A stretch of DNA of 49,407 bases from Verrucomicrobiales bacterium (GTDB taxonomy: Bacteria > Verrucomicrobiota > Verrucomicrobiia > Limisphaerales > JAYPXF01). The notes under the pieces were generated by a model, which did not search any database, had not been told where the DNA came from, and was given only the letters and a program-made list of their open reading frames with translations. Both the position numbers and the translations under genes were made by a program. Position 1 is the first letter of the stretch, and each line of letters opens with the position of its first letter. Below are positions 18,009-26,270 of this stretch, piece by piece. The stretch lies in assembly GCA_002715965.1 (NCBI GenBank), contig PBAL01000100.1, forward strand, positions 1 to 49,407, given 5' to 3'.

Positions 18009-18558
18009 ATGGCTAAGCTGCTCTTGGCCGAGGATGATCGGATCATCGCCAGCATCTACGAGCGAAAGTTCGGAGCTGAAGGCTATCAGGTGACCACAGT
18101 CACTGACGGCGAAGCGGCGCTGGGCGCGCTGGAAAGATCTCCCCGTGATTGTGTTTTCCAACGCCTACCAACCCAAGATCATCGACGACGCGTGGCAGGC
18201 CGGTGCGACCATGGCACTGATGAAGTCCAACATCAGTAACAGCCGGCTTTCCGAGACCGTCAACGATCTGCTTTCCCGACACGAAAACGAGGCCGTTCCC
18301 AGTACCGAGGCAGGAGACGAGAGCGCACTCCAGATTGAGCAGCGACAGGAGTTTCTCGCCGGACTTCCTGAAATCAGCGAAAGATTCCAGCAAGTTCACC
18401 AGGCATTCCAGGCAGCCACCGACGAGCGCTTCCTGGCAGATCACAATTTGCTCGCGAAGTGGGATGGGTTCGAAGAGGCCGAGACCAAGCGTGGGCTGAT
18501 TGCTTGGTGCGAAAGCCAGGGATTGAGGGTGAGGGAGAACGCGTCGAAAACCGTTTGA
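18009..18558 (+). pseudogene. Response regulator gutted by an internal deletion
   Basis: The first frame reads MAKLLLAEDDRIIASIYERK and then TVTDGEAALGALERS, the start of a receiver domain. The rest of the receiver (KDLPVIVFSNAYQPKII, then AGATMALMKSN) continues from about 18137 in a different frame, followed by an acidic helical tail ending at 18558. The missing part corresponds to about 30-35 residues around the third beta strand, which carries the phospho-acceptor aspartate. Both parts are otherwise well preserved, so the deletion appears recent. The conserved Lys of the fifth strand is present (MKSN). It would have been the output partner of the two kinases upstream. Confidence 0.75.
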
Positions 18559-18667
18559 CCTGATGTTTTCAAACGTGGGGTCTCTTATCGTGTGGTCCTC
18601 AGTTGCCACCGTTTTCAATTACACACGCCTGTCACCACCCCGCTTTTCCGCTAGATTTGGCTGACTT

Positions 18668-20479
18668 TTGGCACCATGTTGCACCATCTCCCGCCCGAAA
18701 ACATCTCTTGCCCTCGTTTGCTGCGCGACTTGGTTCCTGCTTGAACCCCTTCGCGCTGCCCCGGTTCCTGTCACCTTGTCCAGAGGCGACACCGGCTGGA
18801 CATTGAATCGCGAAGGGAGGCCATTCTACATCAAGGGCGTCGGAGGGAGCGACCGGCTGGAACTGCTCAAGGAGTGCGGTGGAAATTCCATCCGCACCTG
18901 GGCAATCGACCAGGGAACGGATGTCCTCCTCGACAGTGCGCAGAATCTTGGACTGACGGTCACTTTGGGGCATTGGCTGGGACACGAGCGCCACGGATTC
19001 AGCTACAACAATCTCGACCAGATTACCCAGCAGATGGAGCGCGTTCGACGGGATGTGGAGAAGTATCGCGATCATCCGGCCCTGTTGATGTGGGCGCTTG
19101 GTAACGAGATGGAGGGATATGAGCAGGGCGACAATCCCGCGATCTGGAATCACATCGAGTCATTGGCGAGGATGGTCAAGCAGCTCGACCCTCATCATCC
19201 GACCATGACCGTGATCGGTGAAATGGCCGGGCGACGAATCGAGGCGATCCACAAACTTTGCCCAAGCGTCGACATAATCGGAATCAACGCCTACGGCGGT
19301 GCGACGTCGCTGGCCAAGCGTTATCGGGAACTGGGCGGGACCAAGCCATTCGTCGCTACGGAGTTTGGCCCGTTTGGTCCGTGGGAGGTCCGCGCGGACA
19401 AGTTCAACATGAAGACGGAATCCAGCAGCACGGCACGGGCGGCCGCCTACTCAAATTCTTACCGGGCGATTCGAGCGGAGAAGGAATTGGCGCTCGGGTC
19501 CTTCGCTTTCCTATGGGGACACAAGATGGAATTTACCAAGACCTGGTTCGGCATGTTTCTGCCCACCGGCGAACGCTTGGAACCCGTCGATGTCATGCGC
19601 CGTCTCTGGTCCGGCAAATCACCGACGAATGAATGTCCGCGCATTCGTCGGCTCAGCCTGAATCAGTCCCTGCCACTAAAAGCAAATCGAACCGTGCGGG
19701 CGCGATTGCAGGTCAGCGATCCGGATGGGGATCAATTGAGCGTTCGCTGGGAGCTGGCCGCCGAAGCCGACGAAGTGTTGGGAGGGGATTTTCAGGCGAA
19801 GCCCACCGATTTCTCCGACGCGATTCGTGACGGCAATCGTAGTTCGGCGCTCATTCGTGTTCCTGCGGTGGGCGGACGTTATCGCTTGTATGTCTTCGTG
19901 TCCGATGGGCGGGGCGGAGGTGCGACAGCGAACATCCCGATCTTCGTGGATGGCCCGAAAGGACCGGCCATGCCCAGCAAGGTAGAGATGCCGTTCCTGG
20001 TTTACGGCGACGAGTTGACTGATCCGCCCTTCGCGGCAACCGGCTGGATGGGCGCCACGGATTCGATCGCGATGGATGAACATTGCACCGACAACCCGAA
20101 GACCGGCGAGAAGTGCCTGCGAGTTGAATACCGCAAGATGATGGATTGGGCCGGCGCAGTCTGGCAGAACCCACCACACGATTGGGGAGAACTGCCGGGT
20201 GGTTACGACTTGAGCGAAGCGCGCGAGCTTTCGTTCTGGGTGCGCGGTTCTGTTGGAGGTGAGAAGGTGAAGTTTGGCTTTGGCATCATCCGGGATGACA
20301 TGAGGTACTACGACAGTTCACGCTTCGAGCAGGAATACACCTTGGCCAATACCTGGCAGCAGATTCGCATCGACCTCACCAGCTATGACCTTTCCCGGAT
20401 CAAGTCCGGCTTCATGTGGTTTGTCGGCGGACAAGGAATGCCGGTGACGTTCTTCCTCGATGAGATCCGCTATCAGTAG
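18668..20479 (+). CDS. Secreted glycoside hydrolase, GH2-type TIM barrel with C-terminal binding domain
   Basis: The protein has 603 residues. TTG 18668 opens a signal peptide (ending near LEPLRA-AP). The TIM barrel covers about 40-320. The acid/base is likely E147 in LMWALGNEMEGYE and the nucleophile E232 in FVATEFGPFGPWE, as in clan GH-A family 2-like catalytic domains. The sandwich domains of classical GH2 enzymes are missing from the N-terminus. A cadherin-like beta domain (VSDPDGDQLSVRWEL, about 340-430) follows, then a C-terminal jelly roll that resembles CBM11 (residues about 450-600, ending FFLDEIRYQ). The product is exported and should act on a beta-linked polysaccharide; the substrate cannot be told from sequence. 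Confidence 0.8.
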   Translation: MAPCCTISRPKTSLALVCCATWFLLEPLRAAPVPVTLSRGDTGWTLNREGRPFYIKGVGGSDRLELLKECGGNSIRTWAIDQGTDVLLDSAQNLGLTVTLGHWLGHERHGFSYNNLDQITQQMERVRRDVEKYRDHPALLMWALGNEMEGYEQGDNPAIWNHIESLARMVKQLDPHHPTMTVIGEMAGRRIEAIHKLCPSVDIIGINAYGGATSLAKRYRELGGTKPFVATEFGPFGPWEVRADKFNMKTESSSTARAAAYSNSYRAIRAEKELALGSFAFLWGHKMEFTKTWFGMFLPTGERLEPVDVMRRLWSGKSPTNECPRIRRLSLNQSLPLKANRTVRARLQVSDPDGDQLSVRWELAAEADEVLGGDFQAKPTDFSDAIRDGNRSSALIRVPAVGGRYRLYVFVSDGRGGGATANIPIFVDGPKGPAMPSKVEMPFLVYGDELTDPPFAATGWMGATDSIAMDEHCTDNPKTGEKCLRVEYRKMMDWAGAVWQNPPHDWGELPGGYDLSEARELSFWVRGSVGGEKVKFGFGIIRDDMRYYDSSRFEQEYTLANTWQQIRIDLTSYDLSRIKSGFMWFVGGQGMPVTFFLDEIRYQ

Positions 20480-20563
20480 GTCTTTCGTCTTCCGATTCTT
20501 CACAAACTTTTACCACTCCTTAACACTTGCTCGACGGGTGATTGATGTTGTGGGTGTATTCGT

Positions 20564-20593
20564 TTGACAAGCTGTCTTTGGTGCACACAATTA
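20564..20593 (+). promoter_or_regulatory. Candidate sigma-70-type promoter of the electron-transfer operon
   Basis: A perfect TTGACA lies at 20564-20569. A weak AT-rich -10 (CAATTA or AATTAT) lies 18-19 bases further, just before the ATG at 20606. If this promoter is used, the leader is very short or the real start is further downstream. Confidence 0.35.
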
Positions 20594-20605
20594 TTCCTGT
20601 TGCGT

Positions 20606-22516
20606 ATGAAATCCCTTGTCCGAGGTCCGATTGGACATAAGCGATGTTGTAGCCATGTATCCCTCCTTCGGATAATTCCGTTGCTGATGCTTGCGTTTCT
20701 TGCGCAGGCATCAGTGAACGGTGCCATATCCAAGGAAGCGGCGCAGGCACACAAGGACGCCTTCAAAGTGGAAGGAAAGTACCCTTCCGCTCACACCTGT
20801 GGCAAATGCCATCCGGATCACTTCCGCGAGTGGTCGGTGTCCCAACATGCCTATGCGCAGATCAGTCCGGTGCTGGTCGCCATGTCCGCGACGATTGGCA
20901 AGCAGACGCAGGGAACGCTCGGTGATTTCTGCATTCGTTGCCATACGCCCGTGGGCATGAATCTCGGCGAGTCTCCGTTCATGAGCACGATGGATCGGCA
21001 TCCCACCTCGCAGGAAGGCGTGACCTGTGTTGTTTGTCATCGGCTGAAGAACGAGTACGGAAAAGTCAGCGGGCGTTTCTCCCTGGTCGAAGGCGGTTTG
21101 ACCGATGCTGTGTTTGGTCCGACGAACGATGAGATATTGAAAAAGATCATGGAGGACCCAAACGTCACCGCGGATCCAAACGTAAAGACTGCCACGCAGA
21201 TTCATGGTGATGTGGAGAAGTACTCGCTCATGCCGGAACCGGGCTTTTGCGGTGCCTGCCACGACGTGACCCTGCCCAATGGGTTTCGTCTGGAAGAAGC
21301 CTTTGCCGAATATAAGAACACCCCCGCGGCCAAGAAGGGAACATCCTGCCAGGATTGCCACATGGGCAAGACGCATGGAAAGGCCGAGGGATACGCCGTC
21401 GGTCCGGCGGCCGTCGTAAACGGCAAACCCACGCCGGATCGCAAGCGCACCAATCACATGTTCCCGGGGCCGGATTATTCCATCGTTCATCCGGGAATCT
21501 TCCCGCACAACATCAAGGCGCGCGAACTGACGCAGAATCCGGACAACAAGCGCGAGTGGATGCAACCCTGGCTGAAGTTCGATTACCAGGCAGGCTGGGG
21601 AACGAGGAACTGGGAGAAGGAAATCTACCTCAAGGATCGCGCCAACAAGAAGAAGGGAATCACCGAACCGTTCGTGAAGTTTCCCGAGGTCTGGAAAGCG
21701 CGCGACAAACGTCTGAAAGCGCGCAAGGAGATCGACAAGAATCTCAAGCTGCTGGAAGAAGTTGCACAGGCTCGCTTCGACATTCTGCGTGTCGGTTATC
21801 AGTTGGGTGAGATGAAGGTAAGCCAGGCAAACTCAAGAGGGTTGCGCTTCAAGGTCCAGGTGAAGAACGGAACGGATGGACACAACGCCCCAACCGGATT
21901 TGACGCAGAGCGACTAGTTTATCTGCGGGTCATTGTGACGGACAAGAACGGAAAGGAGATCTACAAGTCCGGTGATCTGGATCCGAATGGCGACGTTCGC
22001 GATCTTCACTCGGCGTATGTGCATAACGGCGAGCTTCCGCTGGATAAGCACCTGTTCAGTCTGCAAAGCAAGTTCATCACACGAAACCTTCGTGGCGGTG
22101 AACGCGAACAGGTATTGGCAGTCAACTATTCGCCTGATCCCTTGCCGTTCATCCGGCCGCCCACACGTTCGAACATCCTCACCGGCCGACCCGGCGGTGC
22201 GCGCAAGCACAAGCAAGGGATCGCACCGCTCGATCATCGCTGGGCCGACTACCGGGTGAGTCGCAAGGAGTTGACCGAAGGTCCCTACAGCGTGCGCGTG
22301 CAATTTGTTGCCGCCATGGTGCCGGTGAACCTGATCTCGGAAATCAAGGTGGCTGGTTTCGACTACAACATGTCCCCGCGTGAAGTCGCCGACCGAATCC
22401 GTGAAGGCCACATGGTGCTGTGGGACAAGACCGTCGAACTGAAGCTGGAAGGCGAGGAATCAACTTTTGATTTCACCGGAGCCAACAACGACACGCCGAA
22501 AGAAAAGAAGGAGTAG
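20606..22516 (+). CDS. Periplasmic pentaheme cytochrome c, c554-like
   Basis: From ATG 20606 the product has 636 residues. A signal peptide (core IIPLLMLAFLAQASVNGA) exports it. Five CxxCH heme sites lie in the first 250 residues: CGKCH near 65, CIRCH near 109, CVVCH near 140, CGACH near 215 and CQDCH near 248. Their spacing, with distal histidines between them, fits the cytochrome c554 family. The remaining 380 residues have no heme site and contain a beta-sandwich (NGTDGHNAPTGFDAERLVYL) known from C-terminal parts of this family. It is the first gene of a run with 19-32 base gaps, followed by an outer-membrane barrel. The start is uncertain because no good ribosome site precedes 20606. Confidence 0.88.
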   Translation: MKSLVRGPIGHKRCCSHVSLLRIIPLLMLAFLAQASVNGAISKEAAQAHKDAFKVEGKYPSAHTCGKCHPDHFREWSVSQHAYAQISPVLVAMSATIGKQTQGTLGDFCIRCHTPVGMNLGESPFMSTMDRHPTSQEGVTCVVCHRLKNEYGKVSGRFSLVEGGLTDAVFGPTNDEILKKIMEDPNVTADPNVKTATQIHGDVEKYSLMPEPGFCGACHDVTLPNGFRLEEAFAEYKNTPAAKKGTSCQDCHMGKTHGKAEGYAVGPAAVVNGKPTPDRKRTNHMFPGPDYSIVHPGIFPHNIKARELTQNPDNKREWMQPWLKFDYQAGWGTRNWEKEIYLKDRANKKKGITEPFVKFPEVWKARDKRLKARKEIDKNLKLLEEVAQARFDILRVGYQLGEMKVSQANSRGLRFKVQVKNGTDGHNAPTGFDAERLVYLRVIVTDKNGKEIYKSGDLDPNGDVRDLHSAYVHNGELPLDKHLFSLQSKFITRNLRGGEREQVLAVNYSPDPLPFIRPPTRSNILTGRPGGARKHKQGIAPLDHRWADYRVSRKELTEGPYSVRVQFVAAMVPVNLISEIKVAGFDYNMSPREVADRIREGHMVLWDKTVELKLEGEESTFDFTGANNDTPKEKKE

Positions 22517-22544
22517 CGGAGCGATTCGTTGGTTCAACAGGAAC

Positions 22545-23939
22545 ATGAAACTTCCGGCACACTTCAAATTCACGATCCGATTGGCGATTTGCGTTGCTCC
22601 GCTGATCCTTGGACAAAGCGCATCGGGCGCGTCGTCTTCGAAGAGTCGTTTCTCCGATGAACCTGCGCCGATGGACACTGAGGGTTATCCGGATCGGCCG
22701 AAGTTGTTGATCGAATGGGGGGACGATTTTCTCGGAACGGGAAATCTGCAGAAAGGGATTCGCCTGCCCACCGGTGCAGTCTGGTCTCCCAACTTTTGGG
22801 TCTTCGGCGAGTTTCGATCCGCCCTGCAGACTTTTGATCCCGGCAACAATCCGCGCCGCACCGAATGGGCAAATCGGCTCGATCTCTTCGCGAACCTCGA
22901 ACTTTCCCCGACGGAACGTGTGCTGGTTGGTTTTCGTCCGCTTGACCGCAACGGGCGATTCACCGGCTATACGTTTGAACCGGCGAGCGGGCGGGGTGGT
23001 GATGAGGACTTCACCGAGAACAGCCTTGTTCCGCGTACGTTTTTCTTCGAAGGCGAATTCGGCGAAATCTTTCCGTTGATCGATGCTAGTGACAGCGCGA
23101 ACTACGACTACGGTTTTTCCATCGGCCGCCAACCCTTCAGTCTGCAGGACGGCCTGCTTATTAATGACGACGCGCTGGACATGATCGGCATCACCCGCAA
23201 TGCCCTGCTGCCCCGGGGCGGAGCGCATTATCGCATCACCGGTTTTTTCGCAGCGAACGAAGTGGATCGGAACAACAACAGCCCGGACAACGATGCACTG
23301 GTGTTTGGTCTCTCGACCTTTTTCGATTATCCCAAGAGCACGATTGAAGCGGATGCGATTTACGTGAACTCGGGCGATGCGAACGGCTTCTATGCAGGCA
23401 TCGGCGGGATTCAACGCATCGGGAAGATCTCAACGACTTTTCGCATCAATCAATCCGTAGCACTGGATGATGAGTCTCCTCAAGTCGCGACCGGCACCTT
23501 GCTCTTTTCCGAAGCCTCCTATTCGCCGGCCTACACGCACGACAACATCTACGCGAATGCCTTTCTTGGCATCGACAACTTTTCATCGGCGGTTCGTGGC
23601 CCGGTTGCCGGTGGTCCACTGGGACGGATTGGGATTCTCTTTGCAGCCGTTGGTCTCGGGAACTATGGCGCGCCGCTGAGCAACCGGCCCAATCGCGCGG
23701 TCGGTGGCGCGGTGGGTTATCAGAAATTCTTTGGTGATCTGCGTCGACGGCAAATTGTTTTCGAAGCCGGTGCGTTCCAGCCGACCAACGAGCGCGACAC
23801 GGCCGCGCAGGGATTGGGTGTTCGATTCCAGCAGGCCTTTGGGAAGCATTCGATCCTGGTCCTCGATGTCTTTGGTGCCCTGCGGCAGGAGAGCCGCGAA
23901 TCTTTCGGTGGCCGTGCGGAACTCCGTGTGAAGTTTTGA
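22545..23939 (+). CDS. Outer-membrane beta-barrel (porin-like), partner of the cytochromes
   Basis: The ATG at 22545 has AGGA just upstream and gives 464 residues with a signal peptide (core LAICVAPLILGQSASGA). The mature part consists of alternating amphipathic strands rich in aromatic residues and glycine, as in alginate-export or phosphate-selective porin folds. It ends AELRVKF with the terminal phenylalanine needed for barrel assembly. Acidic, asparagine-rich turns (NNNSPDNDAL) would form outer loops. It lies 28 bases after the pentaheme gene and 19 bases before the reductase gene. A porin gene within a multiheme cytochrome operon suggests a porin-cytochrome conduit across the outer membrane. 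That role is inferred; an ordinary solute porin is the alternative. Confidence 0.72.
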   Translation: MKLPAHFKFTIRLAICVAPLILGQSASGASSSKSRFSDEPAPMDTEGYPDRPKLLIEWGDDFLGTGNLQKGIRLPTGAVWSPNFWVFGEFRSALQTFDPGNNPRRTEWANRLDLFANLELSPTERVLVGFRPLDRNGRFTGYTFEPASGRGGDEDFTENSLVPRTFFFEGEFGEIFPLIDASDSANYDYGFSIGRQPFSLQDGLLINDDALDMIGITRNALLPRGGAHYRITGFFAANEVDRNNNSPDNDALVFGLSTFFDYPKSTIEADAIYVNSGDANGFYAGIGGIQRIGKISTTFRINQSVALDDESPQVATGTLLFSEASYSPAYTHDNIYANAFLGIDNFSSAVRGPVAGGPLGRIGILFAAVGLGNYGAPLSNRPNRAVGGAVGYQKFFGDLRRRQIVFEAGAFQPTNERDTAAQGLGVRFQQAFGKHSILVLDVFGALRQESRESFGGRAELRVKF

Positions 23940-23958
23940 ACGGCAACCGGCCCGACTT

Positions 23959-25218
23959 ATGGCGACAGCATTGTACACGTTCGGATTGACTGCACTTTGC
24001 GCGGTGATCCTCCAGACCTTGTTCCTGTTGTGGGAAGTGCTGCAACGGATCGGCCAGGGGCGGCTTCGCAATGACCTTGAGAAAAAGATTCTCTCGGCCC
24101 GCCTCGATGAAGCGCGTCGGAAGACGGAGCGCGCAGCAACCGAGCCCAAGCCGTGGGAGGGGAAACGGAAGTTCCGTATCGATCAGAAGGTCAAGGAGTG
24201 CAACGGAATTTATTCCTTCTATCTCAAGCCGCATGACGGCATGGCGCTGCCAGTATTCAAGCCCGGTCAGCATATCGCCATTGATGTGAAGGTGCGCAAG
24301 CAGAGGGAAACGCTGAGTCGCTACTACACCTTGTCGGACGCCCCGGGCAGGAATTACTACCGGATCAGCGTCAAGTCCGCGACGGCTCCCGCCGGCAAGG
24401 ATGTTCCGGCAGGATTGGTCTCAAACATCCTTCACAACGAATACGACAAGGGACGCCTGGTTGATCTGGAGGCGCCGGGTGGCGCGTTCTGCCTGGATAC
24501 CGTCTCGGATTCTCCGATCGTTTTGATCGCTGGTGGTATCGGGATCACACCGATGCTCTCGATGGTGAACGCGGTAAAGGACTCCGGCACGGAACGCGAG
24601 GTGTGGCTCTTTTATGGAACGCAGAACAGCGACCAACACGTCATGCGCGATCACCTCGACGGCCTGGCTTCTGCCGGAACGATTTCCCAGTTGCGCATTT
24701 TCTATTCGCAACCCCTGGAGAGTGACTTCGAGCTCATGTCCAATCCGAACTACCGGCAGGGACGGCTTTCCATTGATGAATTGAAGAAGGAACTGGGACT
24801 TCAGAACAAGTCCAACAACTTTGAATTCTATCTCTGCGGTCCCGGCCGGATGATGGAATCGATGGTGTCCGGATTGAAGACCTGGGGCGTGCCGGCGGAC
24901 GACATCCACCTTGAAGAATTCGGCCCGTCCAGTGGCAAGCCGGAGGCGCATGCGATCGAGTCCAGGATCAGCTTCGCCGAATCCGGCATGGAAGTGTCGT
25001 GGCGTGAAGACGCCGGGAGCATCTGGAATCTTGCGCGCGAGAACGAAGTGAAGATCAGTTACCAGTGCCGCAAGGGAGAATGTGGCAAGTGTCTCGTGGC
25101 CCTGCGCGAAGGCACGGTCGAATACACGCGCAAACCCGTTTTCAAGTCCATACCGCAGAACCACTGCCTCACCTGCATTACCGTGCCCAGTTCGGCCTCG
25201 GTGGAGCTTGAGGCATAA
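23959..25218 (+). CDS. Membrane-tethered NAD(P)H flavo-[2Fe-2S] oxidoreductase
   Basis: The 419-residue protein starts with one membrane helix (about 5-25) and a short coiled linker. Then comes a ferredoxin-reductase-like FAD domain (SRYYTLSD near 119-126), an NAD(P) domain (IAGGIGITPML near 190-200, YLCGPGRMM near 291) and a C-terminal plant-type [2Fe-2S] domain. The cluster ligands are QCRKGECGKC (C369, C374, C377) plus a cysteine near 403-407 in NHCLTC. This is the layout of NqrF, phenol hydroxylase reductase and Hcr-type reductases, except that the iron-sulfur domain is at the C-terminus. It would move electrons from NAD(P)H through FAD and [2Fe-2S] to a partner at the inner face of the membrane. 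The operon supplies such a partner in the ferredoxin fusion at 26271. Confidence 0.9.
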   Translation: MATALYTFGLTALCAVILQTLFLLWEVLQRIGQGRLRNDLEKKILSARLDEARRKTERAATEPKPWEGKRKFRIDQKVKECNGIYSFYLKPHDGMALPVFKPGQHIAIDVKVRKQRETLSRYYTLSDAPGRNYYRISVKSATAPAGKDVPAGLVSNILHNEYDKGRLVDLEAPGGAFCLDTVSDSPIVLIAGGIGITPMLSMVNAVKDSGTEREVWLFYGTQNSDQHVMRDHLDGLASAGTISQLRIFYSQPLESDFELMSNPNYRQGRLSIDELKKELGLQNKSNNFEFYLCGPGRMMESMVSGLKTWGVPADDIHLEEFGPSSGKPEAHAIESRISFAESGMEVSWREDAGSIWNLARENEVKISYQCRKGECGKCLVALREGTVEYTRKPVFKSIPQNHCLTCITVPSSASVELEA

Positions 25219-25242
25219 AGAACCACAAACCTGGCCCGTCGA

Positions 25243-26238
25243 ATGAAAACCCTGAAACACATCATCACCATCGTGGCGCTCAGCTTGGGCGCTGTTTCCG
25301 CAAATGCTGCCGGTTTCCATCATGCTGCCGATCCCAAGAAGGTCGTCGGCGTGGAGGGAGATGGCAGTGGGAACTGTGTCTCCTGTCATGGGCCCGCGGT
25401 CAGCACCTGGAAGAAGACACATCACTTCAAGACCTTCGAGGAGCTGGAAGAACGGGAGACGACCCTTGCCCTCCAGGAGAAGCTCGACATCTTTCTCATC
25501 ACCGAGGACGAGAACTGCACCCAGTGCCACTACACGATGAAGAACATCGACGACGAGTTGACCGCCATCAGCGGCATCTCCTGTGAGTCTTGTCACGGTG
25601 GAGCGAAGGAATGGAATCCAGTTCATCAGAAGATCAAGGATAACGAAGACCCGATGGCTTTGGTGAAGGCCGAGAAACTGGGCATGATCCGGCCGAAGAA
25701 TTACTACGATGTGGCGGCCAACTGCTACAGCTGTCACACGGTGCCCAACGAGGAAATCGTGAACAAGGGACACAAGGCCGGCAGTGAATTTGAGCTGGTC
25801 GCCTGGTCGCAGGGAGAAGTGCGTCACAACTTCCGAGCTTCCCAGGGCAAGGAGAATGCCGAGGCTCCAATCGAACGTCGGCGCATGTTCTACGTTGTCG
25901 GCCAGTGCCTGGATCTCGAATACAGCATTCGCGCCGTGGGCAAGGCCACTGCTCCCGGCAAGTATCTCGATGCGATGAAGAACCGGGTCGCCGGTGCGCA
26001 GGCCCGGCTTCAGGCAATTCAAAAGCTCAGCGCCATCGATGAAGTCGGGAAGATCCTGGCTGCTGCGAATGGCTTGAATCTCGCGCCCGGCCAGGCCGCT
26101 GCGCTGAACGCCGCGGCTGACAAGATCTCTGCGCTGGCCAAAGGCCTTTCCCAATCCCGCGATGGAACGGGTCTCGCGGCCATCGACTCTTTGCTGCCCA
26201 AGGCGGGGGCCTATCGTGGCGCCGTGCTCAATCCTTGA
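25243..26238 (+). CDS. Periplasmic tetraheme cytochrome c
   Basis: The product has 331 residues and a signal peptide (TIVALSLGAVSANA). There are four CxxCH motifs: CVSCH near 46, CTQCH near 92, CESCH near 113 and CYSCH near 161. The THHF after the first site and later histidines can serve as distal ligands. It resembles tetraheme c554-type cytochromes. The C-terminal 100 residues are alanine-rich helices without heme sites. It sits 24 bases after the reductase gene and 32 bases before the ferredoxin fusion. It is a likely soluble shuttle between the inner-membrane components and the pentaheme protein. Confidence 0.9.
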   Translation: MKTLKHIITIVALSLGAVSANAAGFHHAADPKKVVGVEGDGSGNCVSCHGPAVSTWKKTHHFKTFEELEERETTLALQEKLDIFLITEDENCTQCHYTMKNIDDELTAISGISCESCHGGAKEWNPVHQKIKDNEDPMALVKAEKLGMIRPKNYYDVAANCYSCHTVPNEEIVNKGHKAGSEFELVAWSQGEVRHNFRASQGKENAEAPIERRRMFYVVGQCLDLEYSIRAVGKATAPGKYLDAMKNRVAGAQARLQAIQKLSAIDEVGKILAAANGLNLAPGQAAALNAAADKISALAKGLSQSRDGTGLAAIDSLLPKAGAYRGAVLNP

Positions 26239-26270
26239 GCGTGGCGAACGGTTGATTCCTGTCCCAGCTG

